Below, one piece after another: positions 7,560-14,384 of a DNA stretch of 17,075 nt. This DNA comes from an uncultured Alphaproteobacteria bacterium. GTDB taxonomy: Bacteria; Pseudomonadota; Alphaproteobacteria; Rhizobiales; Aestuariivirgaceae. Made by a program: the position numbers and the translations under genes. The notes beneath the pieces were generated by a model. The model had not been told where the DNA came from. It made no database searches and saw only the letters and a list, made by a program, of their open reading frames with translations. Every line of letters begins with the position of its first letter. Position 1 is the stretch's first letter. The stretch covers positions 1-17,075 of the forward strand of contig CALMLK010000168.1 in the NCBI GenBank assembly GCA_937868035.1. The letters are read 5' to 3'.

Positions 7560-8549
7560 ATGGCCCCCAACATGACCATAGTTCAAGGACAGATGCGCGG
7601 CTTTTTTCCCATGATCGAACCGCATGTGCGGGGCAGGCTGAAAGTCTCCGCCCTGCATGACCTCTACTACGAAGAATCTGGCAATCCCGGCGGTTTGCCC
7701 GTGGTGGTGCTGCATGGCGGGCCGGGCGGCGGCTCCTCGCCCAACCTGCGCCGCTTCCACGATCCGGCACTCTATCGCATCATCACCTTCGACCAGCGCG
7801 GCTGTGGGCGATCAACGCCCCATGCCTCGCTCGAACACAACACCACATGGGATCTGGTGGCCGACATGGAGGCGCTGCGCCAGCACCTCGGCATCGCGCG
7901 CTGGCAGGTGTTCGGCGGATCATGGGGATCGACCCTCGCCCTGGCCTATGCACTGACCCATCCGGATCGCGTGCGGCAACTGGTGCTGCGCGGCATCTTC
8001 ACGGTGCGGAAATGCGAGATCGACTGGTTCTACCAGCACGGCGCATCCATGCTGTTTCCGCAGCAGTGGGAGTCCTTCATCGCGCCCATCCCGCCGGAAG
8101 AGCGGCATGACCTCGTGGCCGCCCATCACCGCCGCCTCACCGGGGCTGACCATGAGCAGAAGCTGGCCTCGGCGCGGGCCTGGGCGCAGTGGGAAGGCGC
8201 CACACTGTCCCTGCTGCCCGACCCGTCACGGGAGGCGGCCTTCGGTGAGGACCACTTCGCCATCGCCTTTGCCTCGATCGAGTGCCACTACTTCATGAAT
8301 GCCGGTTTTTTCGCCGAGGACGGCTGGATCATCAATCAGGCCCACCGCCTGCGGGATATCCCCGGCATCATCATCCAGGGCCAGTATGACGTGGTGACGC
8401 CGCCCGCCACCGCCCATGCGCTGCACCGGGCCTGGCCGGAGGCGGACTATGTGCTCATTCCCGATGCCGGCCACGCTGCGGCGGAACCCGGAACACTCAA
8501 CGCATTGATTCGGGCCACTGATTCTTTCGCACATGCGAAAGGCGCATAG
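7560..8549 (+). CDS. pip: proline iminopeptidase (alpha/beta hydrolase)
   Basis: 329 residues, close to the family's usual 310-330. It has the oxyanion motif HGGPGGG (52-58), the segment DQRGCGRSTPH, the nucleophile S121 in GGSWGS, acid D277 (GQYDVVTPP) and base H305 (DAGHAA), which together form the serine-hydrolase triad of peptidase family S33. It removes N-terminal proline from peptides in the cytoplasm. The ATG at 7560 has AGGTG upstream; an in-frame ATG at 7593 with AAGGA three bases upstream is an equally plausible start and would give 318 residues beginning MRGFFPMIEP. Divergent from the response regulator. A perfect stem CTTTCGC-acat-GCGAAAG (8524-8541) lies in its last codons. Confidence 0.93.
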   Translation: MAPNMTIVQGQMRGFFPMIEPHVRGRLKVSALHDLYYEESGNPGGLPVVVLHGGPGGGSSPNLRRFHDPALYRIITFDQRGCGRSTPHASLEHNTTWDLVADMEALRQHLGIARWQVFGGSWGSTLALAYALTHPDRVRQLVLRGIFTVRKCEIDWFYQHGASMLFPQQWESFIAPIPPEERHDLVAAHHRRLTGADHEQKLASARAWAQWEGATLSLLPDPSREAAFGEDHFAIAFASIECHYFMNAGFFAEDGWIINQAHRLRDIPGIIIQGQYDVVTPPATAHALHRAWPEADYVLIPDAGHAAAEPGTLNALIRATDSFAHAKGA

Positions 8550-8630
8550 CTCCCCTGCACGCCAGAGGCGAAAAAGCAACGAATTCTCCACAATTCGCAA
8601 CCATATGCACCGCATAAAAGGTTACGCATC

Positions 8631-8756
8631 ATGGTCATTCGCACGCTCAAGGATATTCTGGTCGGCCTCTCGCAGGGAGTCGGCTTCACGCTCGAGCGCC
8701 GCAGTGACTTCACGGCCCGGGCTGTTTTCCCCGCGAGCGCCACAATCAAGCGCTGA
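8631..8756 (+). CDS. possible 41-residue small protein
   Basis: ATG at 8631, TGA at 8754-8756. AAAAGG ends about nine bases before the ATG, a weak ribosome site. About 33 of 40 sense codons end in G or C, as in the neighbouring genes. The protein (MVIRTLKDILVGLSQGVGF..., ending ATIKR) has an amphipathic first half and a basic end; no family recognised. Its stop codon lies inside a terminator hairpin, so the ORF would end exactly with its transcript. It could instead be a remnant of a longer gene, or chance within a small RNA. Support is only moderate. Confidence 0.35.
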   Translation: MVIRTLKDILVGLSQGVGFTLERRSDFTARAVFPASATIKR

Positions 8757-8772
8757 TTTCGCTCGGTTTTTT
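8734..8772 (+). terminator. rho-independent terminator after the small ORF
   Basis: Outer stem CGAGCG (8734-8739) / CGCTCG (8760-8765), inner stem AATCA (8744-8748) / TGATT (8754-8758) with loop AGCGC, then one G and six T (8767-8772). It would end a transcript of the small ORF and any read-through from pip. Confidence 0.75.
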
Positions 8773-9027
8773 CCGTACCGCCACAATTGTAGGGCAGTTC
8801 CCTCCTGAAATAGCCTGAAAATGACCTGCGATTTTTCGCGGTTGGGCATTCTTGCAGCCCCAATTGAAGGTCACTCTCACACTCGATCCAGCGGGGGATC
8901 GGCGGGTGCCACCACACGGCGCTACTTAAAGAGACGGCCCAAGTTTTGGCCTCTTTGCCTTTCTCCATTCTGGTCCGATCTGTCCGCCTTGGGCTCCTGT
9001 CGCCGTCCCGAGTTCAGAGCGGATTGG

Positions 9028-9072
9028 AGGCCCGTTCCTGCCCAGTCGGTAGGAACGGGCCTTTTCCTTTTT
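9028..9072 (+). terminator. strong terminator with plus-strand T-run
   Basis: 12-bp stem AGGCCCGTTCCT (9028-9039) / AGGAACGGGCCT (9051-9062) with an 11-base loop, followed by TTTTCCTTTTT (9062-9072). By its T-run it acts on the plus strand. On the minus strand, where it lies 20 bases past the methyltransferase stop, the hairpin is followed by CCAATCC and is less canonical, though it may still help end that mRNA. Confidence 0.8.
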
Positions 9073-9081
9073 GGCGTCAGA

Positions 9082-9915
9082 TCACTTGGTGATGACTGCT
9101 TCCAGGTAGGTGCTCGGCACCACCAGGGCGGTGGCATCCTTGCGCTTTGCCGTGGCGATCAATTCCAGCACATCCGCTTCCAGCTTGCCGCGGGCATTCT
9201 CGTCCAGGGCCGCAAAGGCCTTGTGGGTCGGGCCGTAATAGGTCCGGAACACCTGCACGAAATGGGCGGGCGAGTGATAACGGAAATTGAAGGTGCGGCG
9301 CTCGGCCTTGATCTTGTGGCCGGGGAAGAGGGTGGCAAGGTGCATCTCATCGCCCCACAGGGCGGGAGACGTGAGGCCTGCTGGCGGGGGCACGTGGCGG
9401 CCGATCACCTTGAACAGGCTGCCGATGAAGCTGTCGGGCGTCCAGTTGGCAAGGCCAATGCGGCCGCCCTTGCGCAGCACGCGCGACATTTCCGCCGCCG
9501 ACTGCACCTGGTTCGGCGCAAACATCACGCCGAAGGTGGAGAGCACAACGTCGAAACTTGAATCGCCAAAGGGCAGCGCTTCCACATCCGCCGTGCGGAA
9601 CGCCACCTCCAGGCCTTCGGCCTCGGCGCGGGTGCGGCCCTGGTTGAGCAGGCTTTCCACATAGTCCGTTGAGGTCGTCGTGGCGTGGCGGCGGGCGGCG
9701 GCCAGCGTGGCATTGCCGTTGCCGGCGGCCACATCGAGCACGCGCTCACCCGCCATCACATCCGCCGCCTCCGCCAGCATTTCACCCACGATCTGCAGGG
9801 TCGTGCCCACGACGGCATAGTTGCCGGAGGCCCATGTGGCCTGCTGCTTCTGCTTGATGGCGGTGTAGTCCGGGGCCGGCTGCACGCCTGGGTTCGGGTT
9901 GGTGTTCATGGTCAT
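9082..9915 (-). CDS. class I SAM-dependent methyltransferase
   Basis: 277 residues from the ATG at 9915, which has AGGAAG a few bases upstream; a second ATG (9909) is two codons in. The SAM-binding motif I is VLDVAAGNGNAT (59-70); the acidic motif with TADVEALPF (98-106) and the strand FDVVLSTFGVMFAP (111-124) follow, as in the UbiE/Methyltransf_11 group. The C-terminal 120 residues (from about 150) form a substrate cap with LFKVIGRHVPPP and a YYGPT segment. The substrate is unknown; small molecules such as lipids, quinones or natural products are usual. Divergent from the HxlR regulator, which may control it. Confidence 0.9.
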   Translation of the reverse strand: MTMNTNPNPGVQPAPDYTAIKQKQQATWASGNYAVVGTTLQIVGEMLAEAADVMAGERVLDVAAGNGNATLAAARRHATTTSTDYVESLLNQGRTRAEAEGLEVAFRTADVEALPFGDSSFDVVLSTFGVMFAPNQVQSAAEMSRVLRKGGRIGLANWTPDSFIGSLFKVIGRHVPPPAGLTSPALWGDEMHLATLFPGHKIKAERRTFNFRYHSPAHFVQVFRTYYGPTHKAFAALDENARGKLEADVLELIATAKRKDATALVVPSTYLEAVITK

Positions 9916-10084
9916 GTCTTCCTTTGTGGAAATGCCGTCCTCGCGACGGGGCTGCACATAGGAAGGCGGCGGCAGGAGGTTGAGTCCTCGAAATGGAGCA
10001 AAGCCGATACAGATTGTGGACTAGCACCGGCCCGCGCGTTGGGGCATAGGGACAGCCTGACGTGGGGGGCATGGAGATTTGTCT
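9916..10084. promoter_or_regulatory. divergent control region between methyltransferase and HxlR regulator
   Basis: 169 bp. On the methyltransferase side there is a perfect inverted repeat CCGTC-ctcgc-GACGG (9935-9949), within the likely leader. A weak repeat GAGG/CCTC lies at 9976-9989. No clear -35/-10 pair on either strand. HxlR-type regulators commonly bind divergent regions such as this one, so an operator is expected here but not identified. Confidence 0.4.
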
Positions 10085-10768
10085 ATGTCCAACGAAAGCT
10101 ATCATCACTTCTGTCCGATCGCGAAGGCCTGCGAGATCCTTGAGCCGCGCTGGACACTGCTTGTGCTGTGCGAACTCCTGAACGGGGCAACACGCTTCAA
10201 CGACATCCGCCGCGGTGTACCCTCGATGTCACCCACGCTGTTGTCGAAGCGACTCAAGGAAATGGAAAAGAACGGGCTGGTGCGCCGTGACATTCATCCC
10301 GCGACAGGCGACAGCAGCTACCGCACCACAAAACTCGCCGACGAGCTCGCCCCCGTCATCATGGCACTGGGCGACTGGGCCCACCGCAATGTTGATGCCG
10401 ATGTCTGCCTCGAACACCTGGATGCACGTCTGTTGATGTGGAACATGCGGCGCAAGGTGAATACGGCCGTGCTGCCGGCGCGGCGGCGCAGCGTCATCCA
10501 GTTCATCTTCCCGGAACTGCCGGAGCAGGAACGTAACTACTGGATCATCGGGCGGCCCGGCGTGGAGGCCGATCTCTGCGTCATCGATCCGGGGCATGAC
10601 GTCGATCTTTTCATCACCGCCGACCTGAAGGCGCTCACCTCGGCGTGGATGGGGCATTCGGCGCTGCAGACGGAAATCGACCGCAACAAGATCAGCCTCG
10701 TCGGCGACGACATGCTCGCCAACTCCATGGGCACCTGGATGGTCCGAAGCCGCTACGCCGCCGCGTGA
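10085..10768 (+). CDS. HxlR-family winged-helix regulator with extra C-terminal domain
   Basis: 227 residues, about twice the usual HxlR length. The N-terminal 100 residues are a winged helix-turn-helix: CPIAKACEIL, then PRWTLLVLCELLNGATRFNDI, SPTLLSKRLKEMEKNGLV and a wing at about 65-82. Cysteines C10 and C16 are at the helix start, where some family members (HypR) carry a redox-sensing cysteine. The C-terminal 110 residues resemble the SCP2-like ligand domain found in some long HxlR proteins; I judge this from pattern, with moderate confidence. GGAG seven bases upstream supports the ATG at 10085. Probably controls the divergent methyltransferase gene and itself. Confidence 0.9.
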   Translation: MSNESYHHFCPIAKACEILEPRWTLLVLCELLNGATRFNDIRRGVPSMSPTLLSKRLKEMEKNGLVRRDIHPATGDSSYRTTKLADELAPVIMALGDWAHRNVDADVCLEHLDARLLMWNMRRKVNTAVLPARRRSVIQFIFPELPEQERNYWIIGRPGVEADLCVIDPGHDVDLFITADLKALTSAWMGHSALQTEIDRNKISLVGDDMLANSMGTWMVRSRYAAA

Positions 10769-10801
10769 AGGCAGCGTGGTCGCGGGCCGCTTCCGCTTGC
10801 C

Positions 10802-10818
10802 TTCCAGCCCGTCTGGAA
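10802..10818. repeat. perfect inverted repeat between HxlR gene and rmuC
   Basis: TTCCAG (10802-10807), five bases, CTGGAA (10813-10818). No T-run follows on the plus strand, so it is not a clear terminator; it might be an operator in the rmuC leader. Little more can be said. Confidence 0.4.
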
Positions 10819-10848
10819 CAAAACGCGAATCCGTGCTAGGCGGACGGG

Positions 10849-12012
10849 ATGGACCTGTCTTCTCCCTTCTTCACGCTCGGTGGCCACAGCTTTACCCTTG
10901 CCGAGACATTGCTCGCGGCGGCGGCCTTTGGGCTGGTGCTGCTGTTGCTCGCGGTCATCCTCGCCTTTCGCGCCCAAGCCGGCCGCAAGGCGGAGCGGGC
11001 GGAGGCGGCCCGGCGGACCGCGGACATGGACGTTCGCCTCGCCGAACTCTCGGGCGCGGTGCAGAGCTATGCCTCGCAGTCCCAGAGCCACCAGATTCAC
11101 CTCCAGCGGGTGATCGACGAGCGCATGGACATGGTGAGCGCCCGCGTCGGCCACGGCCTCAGCGAGCAGGCGGAAAAGACCACGCTGTCTCTGTCGCAAC
11201 TCAACGCGCGCCTGGCCGTCATTGATGCCGCCCAGCAGAATCTCACCACGCTCTCGGGCGAAATGCTGTCGCTCAAGGACATTCTCAACAACAAGCAGTC
11301 GCGCGGCGCTTTTGGCCAGGGGCGGATGGAGGCAATCATCCGCGACAATCTCTCGTCGCGCAGCTTTGCCTTCCAGGCAACGCTCTCCAACGGCACTCGC
11401 CCCGACTGCCTCATCACTTTGCCGGATTCATCGCTGCGCCTCGTGATCGACGCGAAGTTTCCGCTGGAAGCCTTCACGGCGTTCACGTCGGCGCAGGATG
11501 AAGCCTCGCGCAAGGCAGCCGAACAGCGGCTGAAGGCCGACATCGGCAAGCACGTGAAGGATATCTCGGAAAAATATCTGCTGAGCGGCGAGACGCACGA
11601 GACGGCGATCATGTTCGTGCCCTCGGAATCCGTTTACGCCGAGTTGCACGAGAAGTTCGATGACGTGGTGCAGAAGGCACACCGCGCCCGCGTCATCCTC
11701 GCCTCACCCAACGTGCTGATGCTTCTGGTGCAGACCATGCAGGCCATCGTCAAGGACGTGGCGATGCGCGAGCAGGCGCACCTCATCAAGGCTGAAGTGA
11801 TGCGGCTTCTGGAAGACGTGGAGCGCCTGAAGGAGCGAGCCTCCGATCTCCGCCGCCACTTCGACATGGCCAGCACCGATCTGGAAAAGCTCACCACCTC
11901 TGCCGACCGTATCGGCAAGCACGGCACGCGCATTGAAAATCTCGATGTGTCCGATGACAGCGCAGCAGCCCTGCCGGATGGCGCCCGCCCGCGCCTGGTG
12001 ACGGGAAGCTGA
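10849..12012 (+). CDS. rmuC: RmuC-family DNA recombination protein
   Basis: 387 residues. One N-terminal membrane helix (about 18-40) followed by a long coiled coil (about 42-145), then the RmuC domain with NNKQSRGAFGQGRMEAII (148-165), RPDCLITLP and VIDAKFPLEAF (199-209), which belong to the nuclease-like core, and a helical end to about 355. RmuC limits inversions at short inverted repeats and is thought to act as a structure-dependent nuclease or scaffold. GGACGGG directly upstream supports the ATG. It converges on the TadG-like gene; the 54 bases between hold a weak hairpin (GGCCA...TGGCC, 12017-12050) without a T-run. Confidence 0.94.
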   Translation: MDLSSPFFTLGGHSFTLAETLLAAAAFGLVLLLLAVILAFRAQAGRKAERAEAARRTADMDVRLAELSGAVQSYASQSQSHQIHLQRVIDERMDMVSARVGHGLSEQAEKTTLSLSQLNARLAVIDAAQQNLTTLSGEMLSLKDILNNKQSRGAFGQGRMEAIIRDNLSSRSFAFQATLSNGTRPDCLITLPDSSLRLVIDAKFPLEAFTAFTSAQDEASRKAAEQRLKADIGKHVKDISEKYLLSGETHETAIMFVPSESVYAELHEKFDDVVQKAHRARVILASPNVLMLLVQTMQAIVKDVAMREQAHLIKAEVMRLLEDVERLKERASDLRRHFDMASTDLEKLTTSADRIGKHGTRIENLDVSDDSAAALPDGARPRLVTGS

Positions 12013-12066
12013 GACAGGCCACGCCCCCTTACGGTGCGGGCGCAATGGCCTTCATGATCGCCGACC

Positions 12067-13320
12067 TCACTTCTTCAGGTAGATTTCGCTCGCCACCGCC
12101 GTCTTGATTTCCTCGAATGCGGCAGAGAGGTCGGTGTCGTCATTGGCAATGAAGAAGCTCTTGGCATCGCTGGCGCAGGCCTTGAGGCGGGCGCGCGTCG
12201 TGGTGTCGTCGAGGTCGAAGGCCAGCGTGATGATGCGGATGCCGTCGGCCTTGGCGTTGCTGCACAGCTTGGCAAGGTTCTTCTCGCCCTGGGAGACGTT
12301 GCGGGACGTTCCCGGACCGAAGGCTGGTTCCGTCTGCATGCCGTCCGTCAGCACGATCATGAACTTCTGTGTGTCGGGGTCGCTGAACGACACGCCCTCG
12401 TTGAAGGGCATGTTGTCGGAAAGCAGGTGGTAGCCGAACTCGACGCCCAGCGCGATGTGCGTCCAGGCATAGGGCTTCATCGCGGCAAGTTGCGTCTTCA
12501 CCGCGGTGCTGTCGGTGGTCAGCGGCTTCACCACGAGCTTGTTGGCGGCATAGCCGCTGCAGCCGTCGGAGGCATGGTCGGGGGCGACCGGCTGGTTCCA
12601 CTTGGTGTCCACATCGCTCGTCGGCGTGGCATTGGTGAGGTTGTAGGGATACTTGCGGTCCTGCGTGCAGCCCGTCCAGTTGCCCGTGCCGGTGGCGCCT
12701 TTCACGTAGGCCTTGGGCAGCGTCACGTAGACATGATGCGAGAACGGCACGAGGCCGAACTTCACCTTGCCGGGGCTTGCGGCGGTGAGATCGCTCACCA
12801 GCTTCGTCGCGGCATCGCGCATGGCGATGTACTTGACCTTGGTGCCGGAGATGTCGCCCATGGAGCCGGAATAATCCAGCACCATGGCAATCTCGGCCTG
12901 CTTCATGCTGGCGAGGCCGACCTCGGCCGAGGCCTTGGCATTGATTTCGGAGATGCCGGCAACACGCATGAAGGACATGGGCACGGTCAGCGTTGCGTCG
13001 GCCTTGAAGGTGCCGGACTCGACGCGGAAGTCGGTGGTGGTGCCGTAGCCGCCGGCGGCACCGCGCGCCATGTTGGCATCGAAGGAGGCTTCCGCGATGG
13101 TGGCGCGCTCGGCGTCGGTCTTGCCCGAGGCGGCAGCGCCTGCGAGGGCGGCGGCGTCCAGTGACGACTGCATGTGTGTCGCGGCGCTGTTGTAGTTGGC
13201 GTAGTCGATCCCTGCGCCGGCGGCGAGCAGGACCGGAATGGCGCTCAGGGCAAAGAGGATGGCCGTGTCGCCGCGCTCGTTGTTCCACAACCGGCGAAGG
13301 GTCTTGCGGAAGTTAAACAT
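12067..13320 (-). CDS. TadG-like pilus-assembly protein with von Willebrand A domain
   Basis: 417 residues. After a short basic start (MFNFRKTLRRLWNNERGD) comes one membrane helix (about 19-37), with the ERG-x-TAILFAL pattern and GIDYANY end typical of TadE/TadG-like proteins. The middle is extracytoplasmic; a von Willebrand A domain starts at about 143 with the metal site D149-Y-S-G-S153 and contains LTDGMQ later. Start chosen at 13320 with AGGAG ten bases upstream; an ATG at 13350 would add ten residues. TadG proteins belong to Flp/Tad pilus loci, but no other tad gene is nearby, so this is an orphan copy. Transcribed in the same direction as recR, 130 bases downstream of it, with no terminator between. 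In its leader is a stem CCGGC/GCCGG (13342-13357). Confidence 0.88.
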   Translation of the reverse strand: MFNFRKTLRRLWNNERGDTAILFALSAIPVLLAAGAGIDYANYNSAATHMQSSLDAAALAGAAASGKTDAERATIAEASFDANMARGAAGGYGTTTDFRVESGTFKADATLTVPMSFMRVAGISEINAKASAEVGLASMKQAEIAMVLDYSGSMGDISGTKVKYIAMRDAATKLVSDLTAASPGKVKFGLVPFSHHVYVTLPKAYVKGATGTGNWTGCTQDRKYPYNLTNATPTSDVDTKWNQPVAPDHASDGCSGYAANKLVVKPLTTDSTAVKTQLAAMKPYAWTHIALGVEFGYHLLSDNMPFNEGVSFSDPDTQKFMIVLTDGMQTEPAFGPGTSRNVSQGEKNLAKLCSNAKADGIRIITLAFDLDDTTTRARLKACASDAKSFFIANDDTDLSAAFEEIKTAVASEIYLKK

Positions 13321-13450
13321 GTGGCCTGCTCCTGTCCCATTCCGGCACAAGGGCCGGCTGTTTGAGGATCAAGGAGCAATCGCCAGTCCGGTCCGCGCAC
13401 ACGGAGCGCGTGCGCCAGCGACAGGGTTTATGAAGTGTTAACGGGCTGTA

Positions 13451-14053
13451 TCAGAGCGGGCGGCGGGCCCGCAGCGCCTGGGTGAGGGTGCCCTCGTCGA
13501 GGTAGTCCAGTTCGCCACCCACCGGCACGCCGTGGGCGAGGCGCGAGGTGGCGATGCCTTTCTCCTTCAGGCGTTCGGTGATGTAGTGCGCCGTGGTCTG
13601 GCCTTCGACGGTGGCGTTGGTGGCGAGGACGACTTCCTTCACGCTGCCATCGCCCACGCGGTCAAGGAGGCCACCGATCGAGAGGTCTTCGGGGCGCACG
13701 CCGCCCAGCGCCGAGAGCGTACCGCCGAGGACGTGGTACAGCCCCGTCCAGGCGCCGGCGCGCTCCAGCGCCCAGAGGTCGCCCACATCCTCAATCACGC
13801 AGATGAGGCTCTTGTCGCGGCGCGGGTCGCGGCAGATGGAACAGGGATCGACTGTATCGACGTTGCCGCAGACCGAACATTGCGACACCTTGTGGCGGGC
13901 ATCCTCCAGCGCCAGCGTGAGGGGATCGAACAGCTTTTCGCGGTTCTTGATGAGGTGCAGCACGGCGCGGCGGGCCGAACGCGGCCCCAGGCCCGGCAGC
14001 CGGGCGAGAAGCTGGATCAGCTTTTCAAGTTCAGGCCCGGCCTGGCGCTTCAT
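13451..14053 (-). CDS. recR: recombination mediator RecR
   Basis: 200 residues, full length. A helix-hairpin-helix region (about 11-30, [19 protein letters not shown]), a C4 zinc finger with C59, C62, C71 and C74, then a Toprim domain (about 81-175) beginning [14 protein letters not shown], and the C-terminal Walker-B-like segment ([19 protein letters not shown]). With RecF/RecO it loads RecA onto single-stranded gaps. The start is seven bases past the ybaB stop; no strong ribosome site, so it is probably translationally coupled. Third gene of the dnaX-ybaB-recR unit. Confidence 0.97.
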   Translation of the reverse strand: MKRQAGPELEKLIQLLARLPGLGPRSARRAVLHLIKNREKLFDPLTLALEDARHKVSQCSVCGNVDTVDPCSICRDPRRDKSLICVIEDVGDLWALERAGAWTGLYHVLGGTLSALGGVRPEDLSIGGLLDRVGDGSVKEVVLATNATVEGQTTAHYITERLKEKGIATSRLAHGVPVGGELDYLDEGTLTQALRARRPL

Positions 14054-14060
14054 GCGTGGC

Positions 14061-14384
14061 TCAGAACGGCAGCTTCAGCCCGGGCGGAAGCGGCAGGCCG
14101 CCGGTCACGGACTTCATTTCCTCCGCCGCCGCGGCTTCGGCCTTGGACTTGGCATCGGCATGGGCGGCGACGATCAGGTCTTCGAGGATGTCCTTCTCGT
14201 CGGCCTTCATCAGCGAGGCATCGATGTCGAGGCCGGTGAGCACGCCCTTGCCGTTGAGCGTGACCTTGACCAGCCCGCCGCCGGATTGGCCGGTGACGTT
14301 GGTTGCCTCCAGCTTCGCCTGCATGTCGGTCATCTTCGACTGCATGGACTGGACCTGTTTCATGATGTCAGCGAGATTCTTCAT
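14061..14384 (-). CDS. ybaB: YbaB/EbfC-family nucleoid-associated protein
   Basis: 107 residues, usual length. It begins [18 protein letters not shown], the family's N-terminal helix, and contains [13 protein letters not shown] (about 35-47) and the helical segment [20 protein letters not shown]; the end is [12 protein letters not shown]. It forms tweezer-shaped dimers that bind DNA. The ATG at 14384 has GGAAG six bases upstream; a start further upstream (14552) would read through dnaX in another frame and is rejected. The start overlaps the last 17 bases of dnaX, so coupled translation is likely. Confidence 0.95.
   Translation of the reverse strand: MKNLADIMKQVQSMQSKMTDMQAKLEATNVTGQSGGGLVKVTLNGKGVLTGLDIDASLMKADEKDILEDLIVAAHADAKSKAEAAAAEEMKSVTGGLPLPPGLKLPF

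Larger units (their letters stand above)
8550..9081. other. 532-bp region with small ORF, inverted repeats and two terminators
   Basis: No known gene. In order: an inverted repeat CGAATT-ctccac-AATTCG (8580-8597); a 41-codon ORF (8631-8756) with a terminator at its end; a 6-bp stem CTGCGA/TCGCGG around 8827-8842; a stem of AAAGA/TCTTT and GGCC/GGCC at 8928-8956; and a long terminator (9028-9072) with its T-run on the plus strand. Because the second terminator lies about 480 bases past the iminopeptidase stop, a separate plus-strand transcript in between is possible. Confidence 0.5.

Noticed and set aside
8928..8956. AAAGA/GGCC stem as a further terminator
   Set aside because: Followed by GCCTTTCTCC, with no continuous T-run, and the stem has a three-base bulge; kept only as local structure.
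8447..8968. 173-codon minus-strand frame spanning the end of pip
   Set aside because: Overlaps pip antisense, crosses terminator hairpins, and lacks a ribosome site and similarity to known families.
8961..9027. Possible tRNA-like T-arm (GAGTTCAGA)
   Set aside because: No matching acceptor stem, anticodon arm or D-arm could be built around it.
12140..13288. 382-codon minus-strand frame inside the TadG-like gene
   Set aside because: Shifted frame of the TadG-like gene; extremely Arg/His-rich and without recognisable domains.
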